The notes below the pieces were generated by a model. The model saw only the letters and a list, made by a program, of their open reading frames with translations. It made no database searches and was not told the DNA's origin. From Hymenobacter psychrophilus (GTDB lineage Bacteria; Bacteroidota; Bacteroidia; Cytophagales; Hymenobacteraceae), in assembly GCF_900107135.1 (NCBI RefSeq), contig NZ_FNOV01000010.1, positions 62,001 through 126,000 of the forward strand: 64,000 nt of DNA. The letters are read 5' to 3'. Of the stretch, positions 8,911 through 16,719 are shown in pieces; within the stretch, counting starts at the first letter, position 1; the number at the start of each line of letters is the position of its first letter. The translations under genes were made by a program, and so were the position numbers.

Positions 8911-9376
8911 CGCAGGCAACTTTACCCAGCACGTACTGGTAGCCCTGGTCGGGGTTGGTCAACACCCATTTCCCGTTTTCTTCGGTCCGGGCACCCTCGC
9001 GCCAGCGCAGCGAGTCGCCGGCCAGCGTGAAACGCACCTCATGCACCTGCGTCTGGCCCTCGCCCGTGCGCTGCCAGTCGGCCACAATTTGCTGGCCGGT
9101 CAAGGTGCCCGTCAGCGGACCCCGGGCCCGGTCTTTCTCGGCCGGCAGCACGGCCAGCTCGCCCGTTACAGTCGTGCCGCTGATACGCAGATTGACCAGC
9201 GTGGTATCGCGCCCCATTACCTGCCGGTAGCATAGTTGCCGGGGCTGGGCCGTAGGCACCGTTTCCGGCGTTTCGGCAGGCAAGGTGGCGGTGGTTGTTG
9301 AGCGGGTGTCGCAGCCGCTGAGCAGCGCCAGCAGCGTCGTGGCCAGCAGCAGGTGGCCTGAGTTATTCTTGTTCAT
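8897..9376 (-). CDS. Uncharacterised lipoprotein
   Basis: This 159-residue protein has a lipoprotein signal peptide ending in the lipobox LLSGC (Cys22), followed by a Thr/Pro-rich linker and a compact beta-rich domain with VNLRISGTTVTGELAVLP and GTLTGQQIVADWQ. That pattern recalls small Bacteroidota lipoproteins that measure substrate-like or heat-shock-like beta barrels, but I cannot name the family. It heads a run of three minus-strand lipoprotein genes and may share regulation with them. Confidence 0.75.
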   Translation of the reverse strand: MNKNNSGHLLLATTLLALLSGCDTRSTTTATLPAETPETVPTAQPRQLCYRQVMGRDTTLVNLRISGTTVTGELAVLPAEKDRARGPLTGTLTGQQIVADWQRTGEGQTQVHEVRFTLAGDSLRWREGARTEENGKWVLTNPDQGYQYVLGKVACAPQP

Positions 9377-9434
9377 GCGTTGGCAGGTTATAAGTTAAGG
9401 GGTTGAAGAAAGGATAGTTAGGGGGGCGGCCCGC

Positions 9435-9965
9435 TTACTTTTCCGGACCTGCTGGGGCGGCCTGAAACCGGGCCACCACGGCCGTGCCGGCGCGGAGTTC
9501 CAGGGCCGCATCGGTCACGTAGTAGGTCTGCACGGTGCCTAGGGCTTGTATCAAGCGGGTTTCGACGGCGGCGGGCCCGGGGCACAGCATGCGTGTGGTG
9601 GCCAACGGGGAGAACTTCAGCTGGCCCCCAGCCAGCAGCTCGAAGCTGCCGTTCAAACGGTTGCAGCCCGTAGAACCACCCACGCGGTCGGGCGGAAAAA
9701 ACAGCAGGTGCGCCTCCCTGGCGTCGCCGGTCGGTGCCACGGGCTGGCCGGCTACCTCCGTCAGGGCCCAGCGGTGCGCAAACAGCTTCTCACTGCCTCC
9801 GCCCGCCGGCTCGGTAACGGCCGAAGTCGGGCCCGGGGCGGGCGGGGTGGTCGTGTCAGCAGTAGTGGGGGTAGTGGCCGGGCCGGTGGCGCTGGTGGCC
9901 GGGCCGGTGGCCTGGCAGGCGGCAGCCAGTAGCGTGGCCCCGAGCAAAAGGATTCTGGAGAGCAT
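9435..9965 (-). CDS. META-domain (HslJ-like) lipoprotein
   Basis: This 176-residue lipoprotein has a signal peptide with the lipobox LAAAC, a long Thr/Pro/Ala linker and a META/HslJ-type domain from about residue 65. The domain is recognised from HRWALTEVAGQPV, the core GGSTGCNRLNGSFEL and the late KFSPLATTRMLCPGP. The META domain occurs in HslJ and in several secreted stress-related proteins; no catalytic activity is known. It lies 27 bp after a second META protein on the same strand, so the two are probably cotranscribed. Confidence 0.88.
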   Translation of the reverse strand: MLSRILLLGATLLAAACQATGPATSATGPATTPTTADTTTPPAPGPTSAVTEPAGGGSEKLFAHRWALTEVAGQPVAPTGDAREAHLLFFPPDRVGGSTGCNRLNGSFELLAGGQLKFSPLATTRMLCPGPAAVETRLIQALGTVQTYYVTDAALELRAGTAVVARFQAAPAGPEK

Positions 9966-9992
9966 AGCGTGGAGGGATGAAGTAGGAGTGGC

Positions 9993-10814
9993 TCAGTCGA
10001 ATTTTCTGAATACCAGCGTGCTAGTCCGGTTTTTCAGTGTCAGCCGGCGGTTTTCGATTTGGTGCGTGAAGGATTGGCCGGAAAGGGCCTTCAGGAATTT
10101 TTGTTCGAAGGCCAGCGCCGGGCAGGCCATCATCGTGCCGCGGAGGGTCCCGAACCGCAGGCCGGCCCGCTCCGGCGTCAGCGAGCCGCCCAGGCCGTTG
10201 CAGCCGCTGAAGCCGAGCACTTGCTCAGTAGTCAGGTTCAGTTCCAGATACGGCTTTTTCTGGCCAAACTGGGCCGCCACTACGGCTTGCCCATCCATCG
10301 ATTCGAGGGCCCAGAGGTCGTGCAGCCGGTAGTCGCCCAGGTAGCGGCCGCAGCCGGCAAACGAGCGAACGGTCGGCTGGGCGGCCGTTTGGGCCTGCAC
10401 CGTAACCGTGTAGGGCAGCATCTCGCCCGACATGGCGTTTTGGCAGGGGCGCTGGGCAATGGTTATAATCAGCTCCTCGGCGGCAGTTTTGGCCCGGTAG
10501 CGCAGTACGGGCGCATCCTGGGCCTGGCTGGGGGCGGGCAGCGGCAAAAGCAGCGAGTCGGCGCCAGCTACGGTGCGAAAGCGCATTTGCCCCGGCGTCA
10601 GCTCCAGCGACCAGAATGGCTCGGTGCCCGTTGCCACGAAGTCCACACCGCGGCGGCGCAACGCGTCCCAGCGGCCGGCGGGCTCGGTTTTCACGGCCCC
10701 CACCGGCCCCCTGCTGGCTGGCTCGGCGGCGGTGGGCGGGGTGCGCTCCGGTCGGGCGGGGGCGCAGGCTGTGGCGAGCAGGCTCAGGGCAATTAAAAGC
10801 GCGCAAGGGTGCAT
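9993..10814 (-). CDS. Lipoprotein with COG3650-like and META domains
   Basis: This 273-residue protein has a lipoprotein signal (lipobox LLATAC). A first domain contains FVATGTEPFWSLEL and a later Cys pair in RPCQNAMSG and FAGCGRYLG, typical of the COG3650 family. A C-terminal META domain follows, with LWALESMDGQAV, LGFSGCNGLGGSL and GTLRGTMMACPA. The two domains are in tandem in one polypeptide. Function is unknown; the neighbouring META lipoprotein suggests a shared envelope role. Confidence 0.85.
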   Translation of the reverse strand: MHPCALLIALSLLATACAPARPERTPPTAAEPASRGPVGAVKTEPAGRWDALRRRGVDFVATGTEPFWSLELTPGQMRFRTVAGADSLLLPLPAPSQAQDAPVLRYRAKTAAEELIITIAQRPCQNAMSGEMLPYTVTVQAQTAAQPTVRSFAGCGRYLGDYRLHDLWALESMDGQAVVAAQFGQKKPYLELNLTTEQVLGFSGCNGLGGSLTPERAGLRFGTLRGTMMACPALAFEQKFLKALSGQSFTHQIENRRLTLKNRTSTLVFRKFD

Positions 10815-10870
10815 AAATTGTCTTTTGGGAGTGGTTGTCTCCGTTGTTCTGGGCCGGTAGCGTGGTCAGC

Positions 10871-11143
10871 TTAGCTCAGCAAACCAGCTAGGTCAATCTG
10901 GTCGAGGTAGGGCTGCAGATAAACGGACTCGTGGAAGGCGCGCAGGATTTCAAAGTCGGAGGGGGTAGCGAAGTTGATTTCCACGAAAAAAACGTCCACC
11001 TCATACACGCGCACCAGGCCCGCCGCGCCCATCGGCCGGGCCGCCAGGTAATAGCCCTGCTCCCAGACGTAGGTGAGCTGGGCGGGGGGCGGCAGCCGAT
11101 TGAATGCCGCGAGGGCGCGCATGATTTCCGCCGCTGATGCCAT
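10871..11143 (-). CDS. Small conserved-looking protein of unknown function
   Basis: This 90-residue protein has no signal peptide or membrane helix. It is rich in aromatic residues (for example YVWEQGYYLAARP and EVDVFFVEINFAT) and looks like a small folded alpha/beta protein. I do not recognise the family. A dyad GTTACA-N10-TGTAAC lies about 80 bp upstream of its start, and the same dyad recurs upstream of the AraC-type gene region, so it may be co-regulated. Confidence 0.65.
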   Translation of the reverse strand: MASAAEIMRALAAFNRLPPPAQLTYVWEQGYYLAARPMGAAGLVRVYEVDVFFVEINFATPSDFEILRAFHESVYLQPYLDQIDLAGLLS

Positions 11144-11224
11144 CTGCCGCGTCCTTTAGGTGAAAACCGGCCGTAAACGTAGGGCCCTCACCGGGCGCGT
11201 ACAAGCCCAGTCCGGCCCCATCGC

Positions 11225-11246
11225 GTTACACTTTCTAATATGTAAC
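11225..11246. promoter_or_regulatory. Dyad operator candidate GTTACA-N10-TGTAAC
   Basis: Hexamer half-sites at 11225-11230 and 11241-11246 form an inverted repeat with a 10-bp spacer. The same half-sites and spacer occur inside the perfect palindrome at 12786-12829. This copy lies upstream of the 90-residue gene and just downstream of the AraC-type gene. Confidence 0.6.
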
Positions 11247-11294
11247 AACATTGCCCGAAGCTACCGGTGCGGGAGCCGGCCAATTAGCTTATAA

Positions 11295-12521
11295 TCAGGC
11301 CGAAGGCGCTATCTGGGCCAGGTACTCGGTGGGCGTGCAGCCGGCGAGCTTCGTGAAGGCCCGGAAAAAGGTGGTGCGGTTGCTGAAGCCCGCTTCCAGG
11401 GCCAGCCCTTCCAGCGTCAGCTGCCGCCATTCGGCCCGGCCCATGCGCGCCTTGACGTAGTCCACCCGGTAGCGATTGAGAAAGTCGCTGAAATTCATTC
11501 GGTACTCCTGGTTGATGAGGGCCGAAAGCAGGTGGGGCGGAACGCTGATTTCAGTCGCCAGGTCCTTGATAGTATAGCCCTTCCGCCGAAAGGGCTCCTG
11601 CTGCATGTGCCCCTCCAGCAGGGCGCGATACGCCTCCCGGCGCTCCTCACTCAGCGAGTGGGCCCGCGCCGGGTCTTCCTTCCTGGCAAGGTCGGGTGCC
11701 GTCGAGGCGGGCGCCCCGGCTACAGCGGCCCGGGGCGCTGCCGGCAGCTGGCGCAGTCCGTACAGTATCTGGGGCTGAAAGAACAGCAGGGTAGAAGTCA
11801 CCAGCAGGTAGCTGCCCAGCGCGCAAACGGCGAACACGGTCGCGTACGTATTATGGACCGGCAGCACCATGGCCAGCAGCACGGGCGGGTAGAGCAGGGT
11901 GTTGAGCAGGGTGAAAAGCCGGAGCCAGCGCAGCAGCGCGTGGTTTTCGTGGCGGCTGGCCGCGTCTGCCCGGCGGCTGAATTGCCATAGCAGCCGCCAT
12001 TGCAGCAGCACGAAGGCCGTGCCAAAGACCATCTTGAGTACCGGATGATAGTAGGCCGGCAGCAGCCCTTCCTGCTGCTTGGTGACGCCCGCCACATCCA
12101 CCAGCAGCCCCTCCAGGTACTGGTACTTGTAGGCGGCGCTGTGCAGCAAAAACGGCAGCAGCTCCAGCGTGTGCAGCCCGAAGGGCACGAAAAACAGCCA
12201 GTCGAAACGGCGAAACCTGATTTCCCGGTACAGCACCGCCCGCACATAGAGGTAGGCGCAGGGCGCGACCAGGTAGTGCAGCGGCATGTTTACCCGGAAC
12301 AGGTGCGGGACCAGGAAAATGGAGTGGTTAATGAGCAGCGCGCTGGTCAGGGCAAACAAGGCCACGCTGAACAGCGACACGCTCAGCAGGCGGTTGGCGT
12401 GGCGCAGCACCGGACTCACGAACGCCAGGATAAGGCTGACCAGCGTTCCGACAAAAGCACACACGAACATGAACACGGTCAGTAGTTCGGCGTGGTCCAT
12501 GGAAGGCAAATCCGGTATCAT
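11295..12521 (-). CDS. Membrane-anchored AraC-family transcriptional regulator
   Basis: This protein of up to 408 residues has an N-terminal membrane domain of about six or seven hydrophobic segments (residues 10-255) and a C-terminal AraC DNA-binding domain (about 305-400). The second helix-turn-helix is recognisable in LTLEGLALEAGFSNRTTFFRAF followed by KLAGCTPTEYL. The 7TM-AraC arrangement is frequent in Bacteroidota and suggests direct coupling of a membrane signal to transcription. An alternative start is the Met at 12500. Dyads on both sides of the gene may be its targets, although AraC proteins more often bind direct repeats. Confidence 0.88.
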   Translation of the reverse strand: MIPDLPSMDHAELLTVFMFVCAFVGTLVSLILAFVSPVLRHANRLLSVSLFSVALFALTSALLINHSIFLVPHLFRVNMPLHYLVAPCAYLYVRAVLYREIRFRRFDWLFFVPFGLHTLELLPFLLHSAAYKYQYLEGLLVDVAGVTKQQEGLLPAYYHPVLKMVFGTAFVLLQWRLLWQFSRRADAASRHENHALLRWLRLFTLLNTLLYPPVLLAMVLPVHNTYATVFAVCALGSYLLVTSTLLFFQPQILYGLRQLPAAPRAAVAGAPASTAPDLARKEDPARAHSLSEERREAYRALLEGHMQQEPFRRKGYTIKDLATEISVPPHLLSALINQEYRMNFSDFLNRYRVDYVKARMGRAEWRQLTLEGLALEAGFSNRTTFFRAFTKLAGCTPTEYLAQIAPSA

Positions 12522-12988
12522 ACGGGCGCAGGGTTAGGGCCACAAGCGTGTGCCCAGTGCCAGAAACGGCGACCCGCTAGCTGGTCATCGCCGCAGGCGG
12601 TTGCTGTTGGAATATCTATGCCTAGTAATATAAGAAGTTTTTTAAAGTCCGGCCCCAACCCTTTACCTCGCTAAGCACTTCCCGACCTGGCTCCGGCACC
12701 GGGCAGACCGGCCGTTATGAACGCAAACATTTATAGGTTAATAAACTTTAAACCAGACTATTACTGCTGCTGCCGCCAGCTATAGGGTGGTATCCTGTTA
12801 CATATTGCAATATGTAACAGGATACCACCAGGCGGCCTTGCTTACCCCAATAGGAGGCCATAGTATTACGGTCGAGAGCGGCTGGCTAGCAGCCCGCGTG
12901 GGGTTGGCCCCACGCCGCAAGAGCCGGTGCGCCGAGCTCTTCATGTACCAGCTGACTTTTCCCAGGTGACGCTAAAAACCCCTCTGGT
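12522..12988. other. Divergent intergenic region with a 44-bp palindrome
   Basis: This 467-base gap lies between the AraC-type gene and the membrane protein at 12989. It contains an A+T-rich stretch (about 12730-12770) suitable for promoters and the perfect palindrome at 12786-12829. I see no convincing gene in it. Confidence 0.6.
12786..12829. promoter_or_regulatory. Perfect 44-bp palindrome containing the GTTACA-N10-TGTAAC dyad
   Basis: Bases 12786-12807 are the exact reverse complement of 12808-12829 with no loop. The core is GTTACATATTGCAATATGTAAC at 12797-12818, written here as half-sites GTTACA and TGTAAC with a 10-bp spacer. There is no T tract and no loop, so an operator for a dimeric regulator is more likely than a terminator. 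Confidence 0.75.
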
Positions 12989-13459
12989 ATGTGCAAACTA
13001 CTGACCCAGGTTGGCCTGGTATCGCTGCTTATTTTGTTGCTGGGATGGACCTTGTCTGCCGCTGCCCAGGTGCCTGCCCAGGCCGGAATATCGCGCGACT
13101 CGCTGGTGCGGGTCTACGACACCCGCACGATTTACGGCTATGGCGACAGGTACATCATGGGCGGCAGGCAGCTGCCGTTTCGCAAGCTGAAGACGGAGTT
13201 TGCCGCTGGCGTAACCAGCGACCTGTACCGGCAGGGCCGGCAAGACCGGGCCGTGAGCCGCCTATTGGGGGCGGGAGCCATCGCGGCGCTGGTAAGCAGC
13301 GTCGTCATTCGCAAAGACCAGCGGGTGGGTGGCATTGCCTTACTGGTGGCCGGTATCGGCCTCAACCTGGGGAGCCTGCGCTTTACTAAAAAATCTACCG
13401 AGTTGGTCGACCGGGCCCTGTGGCTACGCAATAAGGACGTCCTATTGGGCGCCCGCTGA
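12989..13459 (+). CDS. Exported or membrane protein of unknown function
   Basis: This 156-residue protein has an N-terminal signal peptide (hydrophobic to about residue 24, ending SAAAQ). A short polar region with a Tyr/Arg-rich YDTRTIYGYGDRYIMGG comes next, then two hydrophobic stretches (about 92-108 and 113-130). I do not recognise the family. It lies downstream of the 44-bp palindrome and 93 bp upstream of the carboxylesterase, on the same strand. Confidence 0.7.
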   Translation: MCKLLTQVGLVSLLILLLGWTLSAAAQVPAQAGISRDSLVRVYDTRTIYGYGDRYIMGGRQLPFRKLKTEFAAGVTSDLYRQGRQDRAVSRLLGAGAIAALVSSVVIRKDQRVGGIALLVAGIGLNLGSLRFTKKSTELVDRALWLRNKDVLLGAR

Positions 13460-13508
13460 ACCCCGGGCCGCCATCCCCCGGCCCCCGTTCCTGACTGTCT
13501 CAAGGGCA

Positions 13509-13542
13509 CATCCAGCCTCCATCCAGCCTCCATCCTCCAGCC
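13509..13542 (+). repeat. Short tandem repeat upstream of the carboxylesterase
   Basis: Two exact 11-bp units CATCCAGCCTC are followed by a degenerate third unit, ending about 10 bp before the carboxylesterase start. A change in copy number could alter the spacing of the translation initiation region. Confidence 0.7.
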
Positions 13543-13552
13543 TTTACATGCT

Positions 13553-15136
13553 ATGAAAGGATTAGCAACTGCCCTCTTACTTCTGAGCTTGCTGCTGGGC
13601 CGGAGCCCCGCGGCCCCGGCCCAGGCCAACAACGACGGGCTGGTAGCAACTACGGAGGCGGGTCAGGTCCGGGGACAGCGCGTGGGGAGCGTGCTCGTGT
13701 TCAAGAGCATCCCCTACGCTGCCCCGCCCGTGGGGGAGCTGCGCTTTGCGGCGCCGGCCCCGCACCAGCCCTGGCCGGGCGTGCGCGATGCGACCCAGCC
13801 CGGCCCCACCGCGCCGTATAACCGCCCGCCCGCCGGGGTGATGGACGACCAGCCCCTGTTCGGGGCGGGTTGGGTGAAGGGCGACGATTACCTGACCACC
13901 AACATCTGGACACCCGCCCTGAATGGCCCCGCCCGGCCCGTGCTGGTGTTCATTCACGGGGGCGCGTTTGTGGTGGGCTCCGGCGACGTGCCGGTCTACG
14001 ACGGCACGACTTTCGCCCAAAAAGGTGTCGTGCTGGTATCGCTCAACTACCGGCTGGGCATTGAGGGCTTCCTGAAAATCAAGGGCGTGCCGTCCAACCT
14101 GGGCATCCGCGACCAGCTGGCCGCTTTGCGCTGGGTGCAGGCCAACATTGCCCGCTTCGGGGGCGACCCGGCCAACGTAACCATCTGCGGCGAGTCGGCC
14201 GGGGCAATGAGCGTGGCCACGCTGCTGGGTAGCCCCGCCGCCGAGGGCCTGTTTCGGCGGGCTATTCTGATGAGCGGCTCGGGCCAGGCCGTACTCAGCG
14301 GCGAGCAGGCCGACCGCATCGCGGCCAAGTACGCTCAGGTGCTCAAAATCAAGAATACGGCCGAGGCTTACCGCCGCTTTACGCCCGAGCAGCTGCTGGC
14401 CGCCCAACGAAAAGTGACGCCCAAAATGGTGAAGCTCGCCACCCAGGATTACCCCGACCCGGGCTCGGGCACGGTGCTCTACTTTCCGGTGATTGACGGC
14501 GACATCGTGCCCGCCGTGCCCCTGACCAGCGTGCAGCAGGGAGCCGGTAGCGCCGTGGACGTGCTGGTGGGCTACAACTCCGACGAGGCCAATTATTTCC
14601 TGATTCCGACCGGGCTGCTAAAAAAAGTCAAGTCCAACTTCGTGCTGACCCTGGCCGCGAAGCGGCTCCACCCGGCGCCGGCAGCCCTGATTACCGTGTA
14701 CAAGCAGGCGTATCCCGCCAAAAGTCCGGGCCAGCTGCTGTCGGCCATGGCCACGGCCTACCAGTTTCAGGTGCCCTCCGTGCGGCTGGCCGATGCCCAC
14801 GCCCGCCAGCCCGGCCGCACCTACATGTACGAGTTTGCCTGGCCCTCCTCGGTGGCCGGCGGCACCTACGGGGCCTACCACGGGCTCGGGCTGCCCTTTG
14901 TCTTCAACCAGCGGGCGTTGGTAACGGGGCCGCGCGGCATGCTGGGTCCCGAGGGAGGCCCCGCCGAGCTGGCCGAGAAGATGCAGGACGCCTGGGTGGC
15001 GTTTGCTAAAACGGGCAGCCCCGGCTGGGCTCCCTATACCCCCGCCGAGCGCCAGACGATGCTGCTCAATACCAATTCGCAACTGCAGACCAATCCGCAT
15101 ACGAAGGAACTCCGGGCCTGGGAAGGCGTGCGCTAA
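13553..15136 (+). CDS. Secreted type-B carboxylesterase
   Basis: This 527-residue alpha/beta-hydrolase of the carboxylesterase type-B family hydrolyses esters of carboxylic acids. A signal peptide (to about residue 24, PAAPAQA) directs it to the periplasm or outside. The oxyanion-hole motif VFIHGGAFVVGS and the nucleophile elbow GESAGAMS (Ser215) are clear. The acidic residue is probably in the YNSDEANYF region, and the catalytic His in YHGLGLPFVFN. Length is normal for bacterial members. The substrate cannot be predicted. Confidence 0.92.
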   Translation: MKGLATALLLLSLLLGRSPAAPAQANNDGLVATTEAGQVRGQRVGSVLVFKSIPYAAPPVGELRFAAPAPHQPWPGVRDATQPGPTAPYNRPPAGVMDDQPLFGAGWVKGDDYLTTNIWTPALNGPARPVLVFIHGGAFVVGSGDVPVYDGTTFAQKGVVLVSLNYRLGIEGFLKIKGVPSNLGIRDQLAALRWVQANIARFGGDPANVTICGESAGAMSVATLLGSPAAEGLFRRAILMSGSGQAVLSGEQADRIAAKYAQVLKIKNTAEAYRRFTPEQLLAAQRKVTPKMVKLATQDYPDPGSGTVLYFPVIDGDIVPAVPLTSVQQGAGSAVDVLVGYNSDEANYFLIPTGLLKKVKSNFVLTLAAKRLHPAPAALITVYKQAYPAKSPGQLLSAMATAYQFQVPSVRLADAHARQPGRTYMYEFAWPSSVAGGTYGAYHGLGLPFVFNQRALVTGPRGMLGPEGGPAELAEKMQDAWVAFAKTGSPGWAPYTPAERQTMLLNTNSQLQTNPHTKELRAWEGVR

Positions 15137-15256
15137 CGCAAAGGATAGGGTAGGGGTACGGCCTCGGTTCAGCCAGGGCCGCTGCAAAAGCGTCGATTAG
15201 CCCGTCATTTTTCAACCACTCACCGCTGGCCACCGCTGGCCTATTTTCCTCTGCTG

Positions 15257-15772
15257 ATGAAAAGGTCTCTCGTCTTTTGCGTGCTGCTGAGCGCGCTCCT
15301 GGCTTCCCGGCCCGGCGTAGCGCAAGTAGTAGTTCAACCCCCGCGGCCCCAGCCACCCACCCAGCCAACGCGCCCGCAGCCGCCCACCCAGCCAACGCGC
15401 CCGCAGCCGCCCCGGCCACCCATTCAGCCGCCGCGTCCGCCCGTCAACAGCTGGGTTCCCGTGGCCACTATTGCATTGCGCCGGCCAGCCGGACAGGCTG
15501 GCGCATCCTTGAGCGGGGCCAACCAGCGTTTCCGCTACCTTAAACTGCGGGTCAACAACCGGGCCCTGACCCTGGACCACTTGCTGGTGAGCTTCGACTC
15601 CGGACCGGCCGTTAGTCTGCCGTTGCGCTACCGCCTGGTGGCGGGCCGCGACAGTGCCCCGCTTAGCCTGCAGCGCCTGAACGGCCGCCGCATCAGCCGC
15701 GTCGACCTCTGGTACAGCAGCGACGCCGGGCTGTTCAATCCGGTCAGCGTGACCGTCCTGGGCTTGCGCTAG
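15257..15772 (+). CDS. Secreted protein with Pro-rich linker, DUF2541-like
   Basis: This 171-residue protein has a signal peptide (to about residue 22), a Pro/Gln/Arg-rich linker (about 25-60) built from a 9-residue repeat, and a C-terminal beta domain with LKLRVNNRALTLDHLLV and RISRVDLWYSSD. The C-terminal part resembles the DUF2541 family of small exported proteins. No function is known. The linker repeat arises from an exact 27-bp tandem duplication. Confidence 0.7.
   Translation: MKRSLVFCVLLSALLASRPGVAQVVVQPPRPQPPTQPTRPQPPTQPTRPQPPRPPIQPPRPPVNSWVPVATIALRRPAGQAGASLSGANQRFRYLKLRVNNRALTLDHLLVSFDSGPAVSLPLRYRLVAGRDSAPLSLQRLNGRRISRVDLWYSSDAGLFNPVSVTVLGLR
15356..15409 (+). repeat. 27-bp tandem duplication in the Pro-rich linker
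   Basis: Bases 15356-15382 and 15383-15409 are identical and encode two copies of a PTQPTRPQP-like unit. The exact identity at DNA level points to a recent duplication or a slippage-prone site. Confidence 0.85.
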
Positions 15773-15861
15773 CCTCTTCGCCCCGTATCCTGGTCCCTGC
15801 CCCTAGCTATTCTGCTAAACCCTCTTTCAATTCCAACGCTCTTTTAACCCTTTCTACGCCC

Positions 15862-16671
15862 ATGGAACGTCTTTCAAGTTACTCCGAGCAATTGCAGGCT
15901 ATGGTTCTGCTCTACCTGCCGCGCGTGGCCATGGCCCTGGCGGTGCTGGTCATGGGTTGGTGGATTATCCGGCAGGTGAGCCGCCTGGCGTCGCGCGCTA
16001 TGGCGAGCCTGGACGTGTCGTTACGCGGCTTCTTGACGAGTATGGTAAGCGTGGTGCTCAAGGTGCTGCTGGTCATCAGCGTGGCGGGCATGGTCGGGCT
16101 GCAAACCACTTCGTTCGTGGCCGTGCTCGGGGCGGCGGGGCTGGCCGTGGGCCTGGCCTTGCAGGGCACGCTGGCTAACTTTGCCGGCGGGGTGCTTATT
16201 CTGATGTTTAAGCCCTTCGAGCCCGGCGACCTGGTCGTGACCCAGGGCCAGACCGGCGTGGTGAAGGCCATTCACATCTTCAACACCATCCTGACCACGC
16301 CCCAGGGCGACACCATTATTCTGCCCAACGGTGCCCTCTCCAACAGCATCCTGGTCAATAAAACCGCTGAAAAACAGGTGCTGGTAGAGGTGCTGCTGGA
16401 CGTGGAGGGCCAAACTAACCTCACTGTGCTGCGCGCCCTCGCCCTGCCGCTGCTCGCGGGCCATCCGCAGGTGCTGCCCAACCCCGCCCCCATTCTGGGC
16501 ATCGTGGCCCTGGTACCCGGCGGCATGAGCATCGCCTTCCGCGCCTACACCCTGCCCCAGGACAACGCCACGGTGTACGGCACGCTCATCGAGCAGCTCC
16601 AAGGCTTGCTGCTCCAGCACCACATTGGGGCACCAGTCAAGAAGCCCAAAAAAGAGAAGAAAGCGGCGTAA
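15862..16671 (+). CDS. mscS: Small-conductance mechanosensitive channel, MscS family
   Basis: This 269-residue protein matches the MscS core. Three membrane helices fall in residues 1-95, with the third rich in Gly and Ala (VAVLGAAGLAVGLALQGT), followed by the MscS beta domain (MFKPFEPGDLVVTQGQTGVV, TIILPNGALSNS) and a lysine-rich C-terminus. It releases solutes under hypo-osmotic stress. Length is that of the minimal E. coli-type channel. It starts 90 bp after the preceding gene and 48 bp before the patatin-like gene, on the same strand. Confidence 0.93.
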   Translation: MERLSSYSEQLQAMVLLYLPRVAMALAVLVMGWWIIRQVSRLASRAMASLDVSLRGFLTSMVSVVLKVLLVISVAGMVGLQTTSFVAVLGAAGLAVGLALQGTLANFAGGVLILMFKPFEPGDLVVTQGQTGVVKAIHIFNTILTTPQGDTIILPNGALSNSILVNKTAEKQVLVEVLLDVEGQTNLTVLRALALPLLAGHPQVLPNPAPILGIVALVPGGMSIAFRAYTLPQDNATVYGTLIEQLQGLLLQHHIGAPVKKPKKEKKAA

Positions 16672-16719
16672 GCCTGGTTTTTGCCCTTCCCCAGCCTTCT
16701 CCCCCTTCAACTCCTTCCC

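Noticed and set aside
9535..10332. 265-codon plus-strand open frame
   Set aside because: It is antisense to two lipoprotein genes with clear lipoboxes and META motifs.
13509..13542. Short tandem repeats considered as a CRISPR-like array
   Set aside because: Units are 11 bp without spacers, and no cas genes are present in the window.
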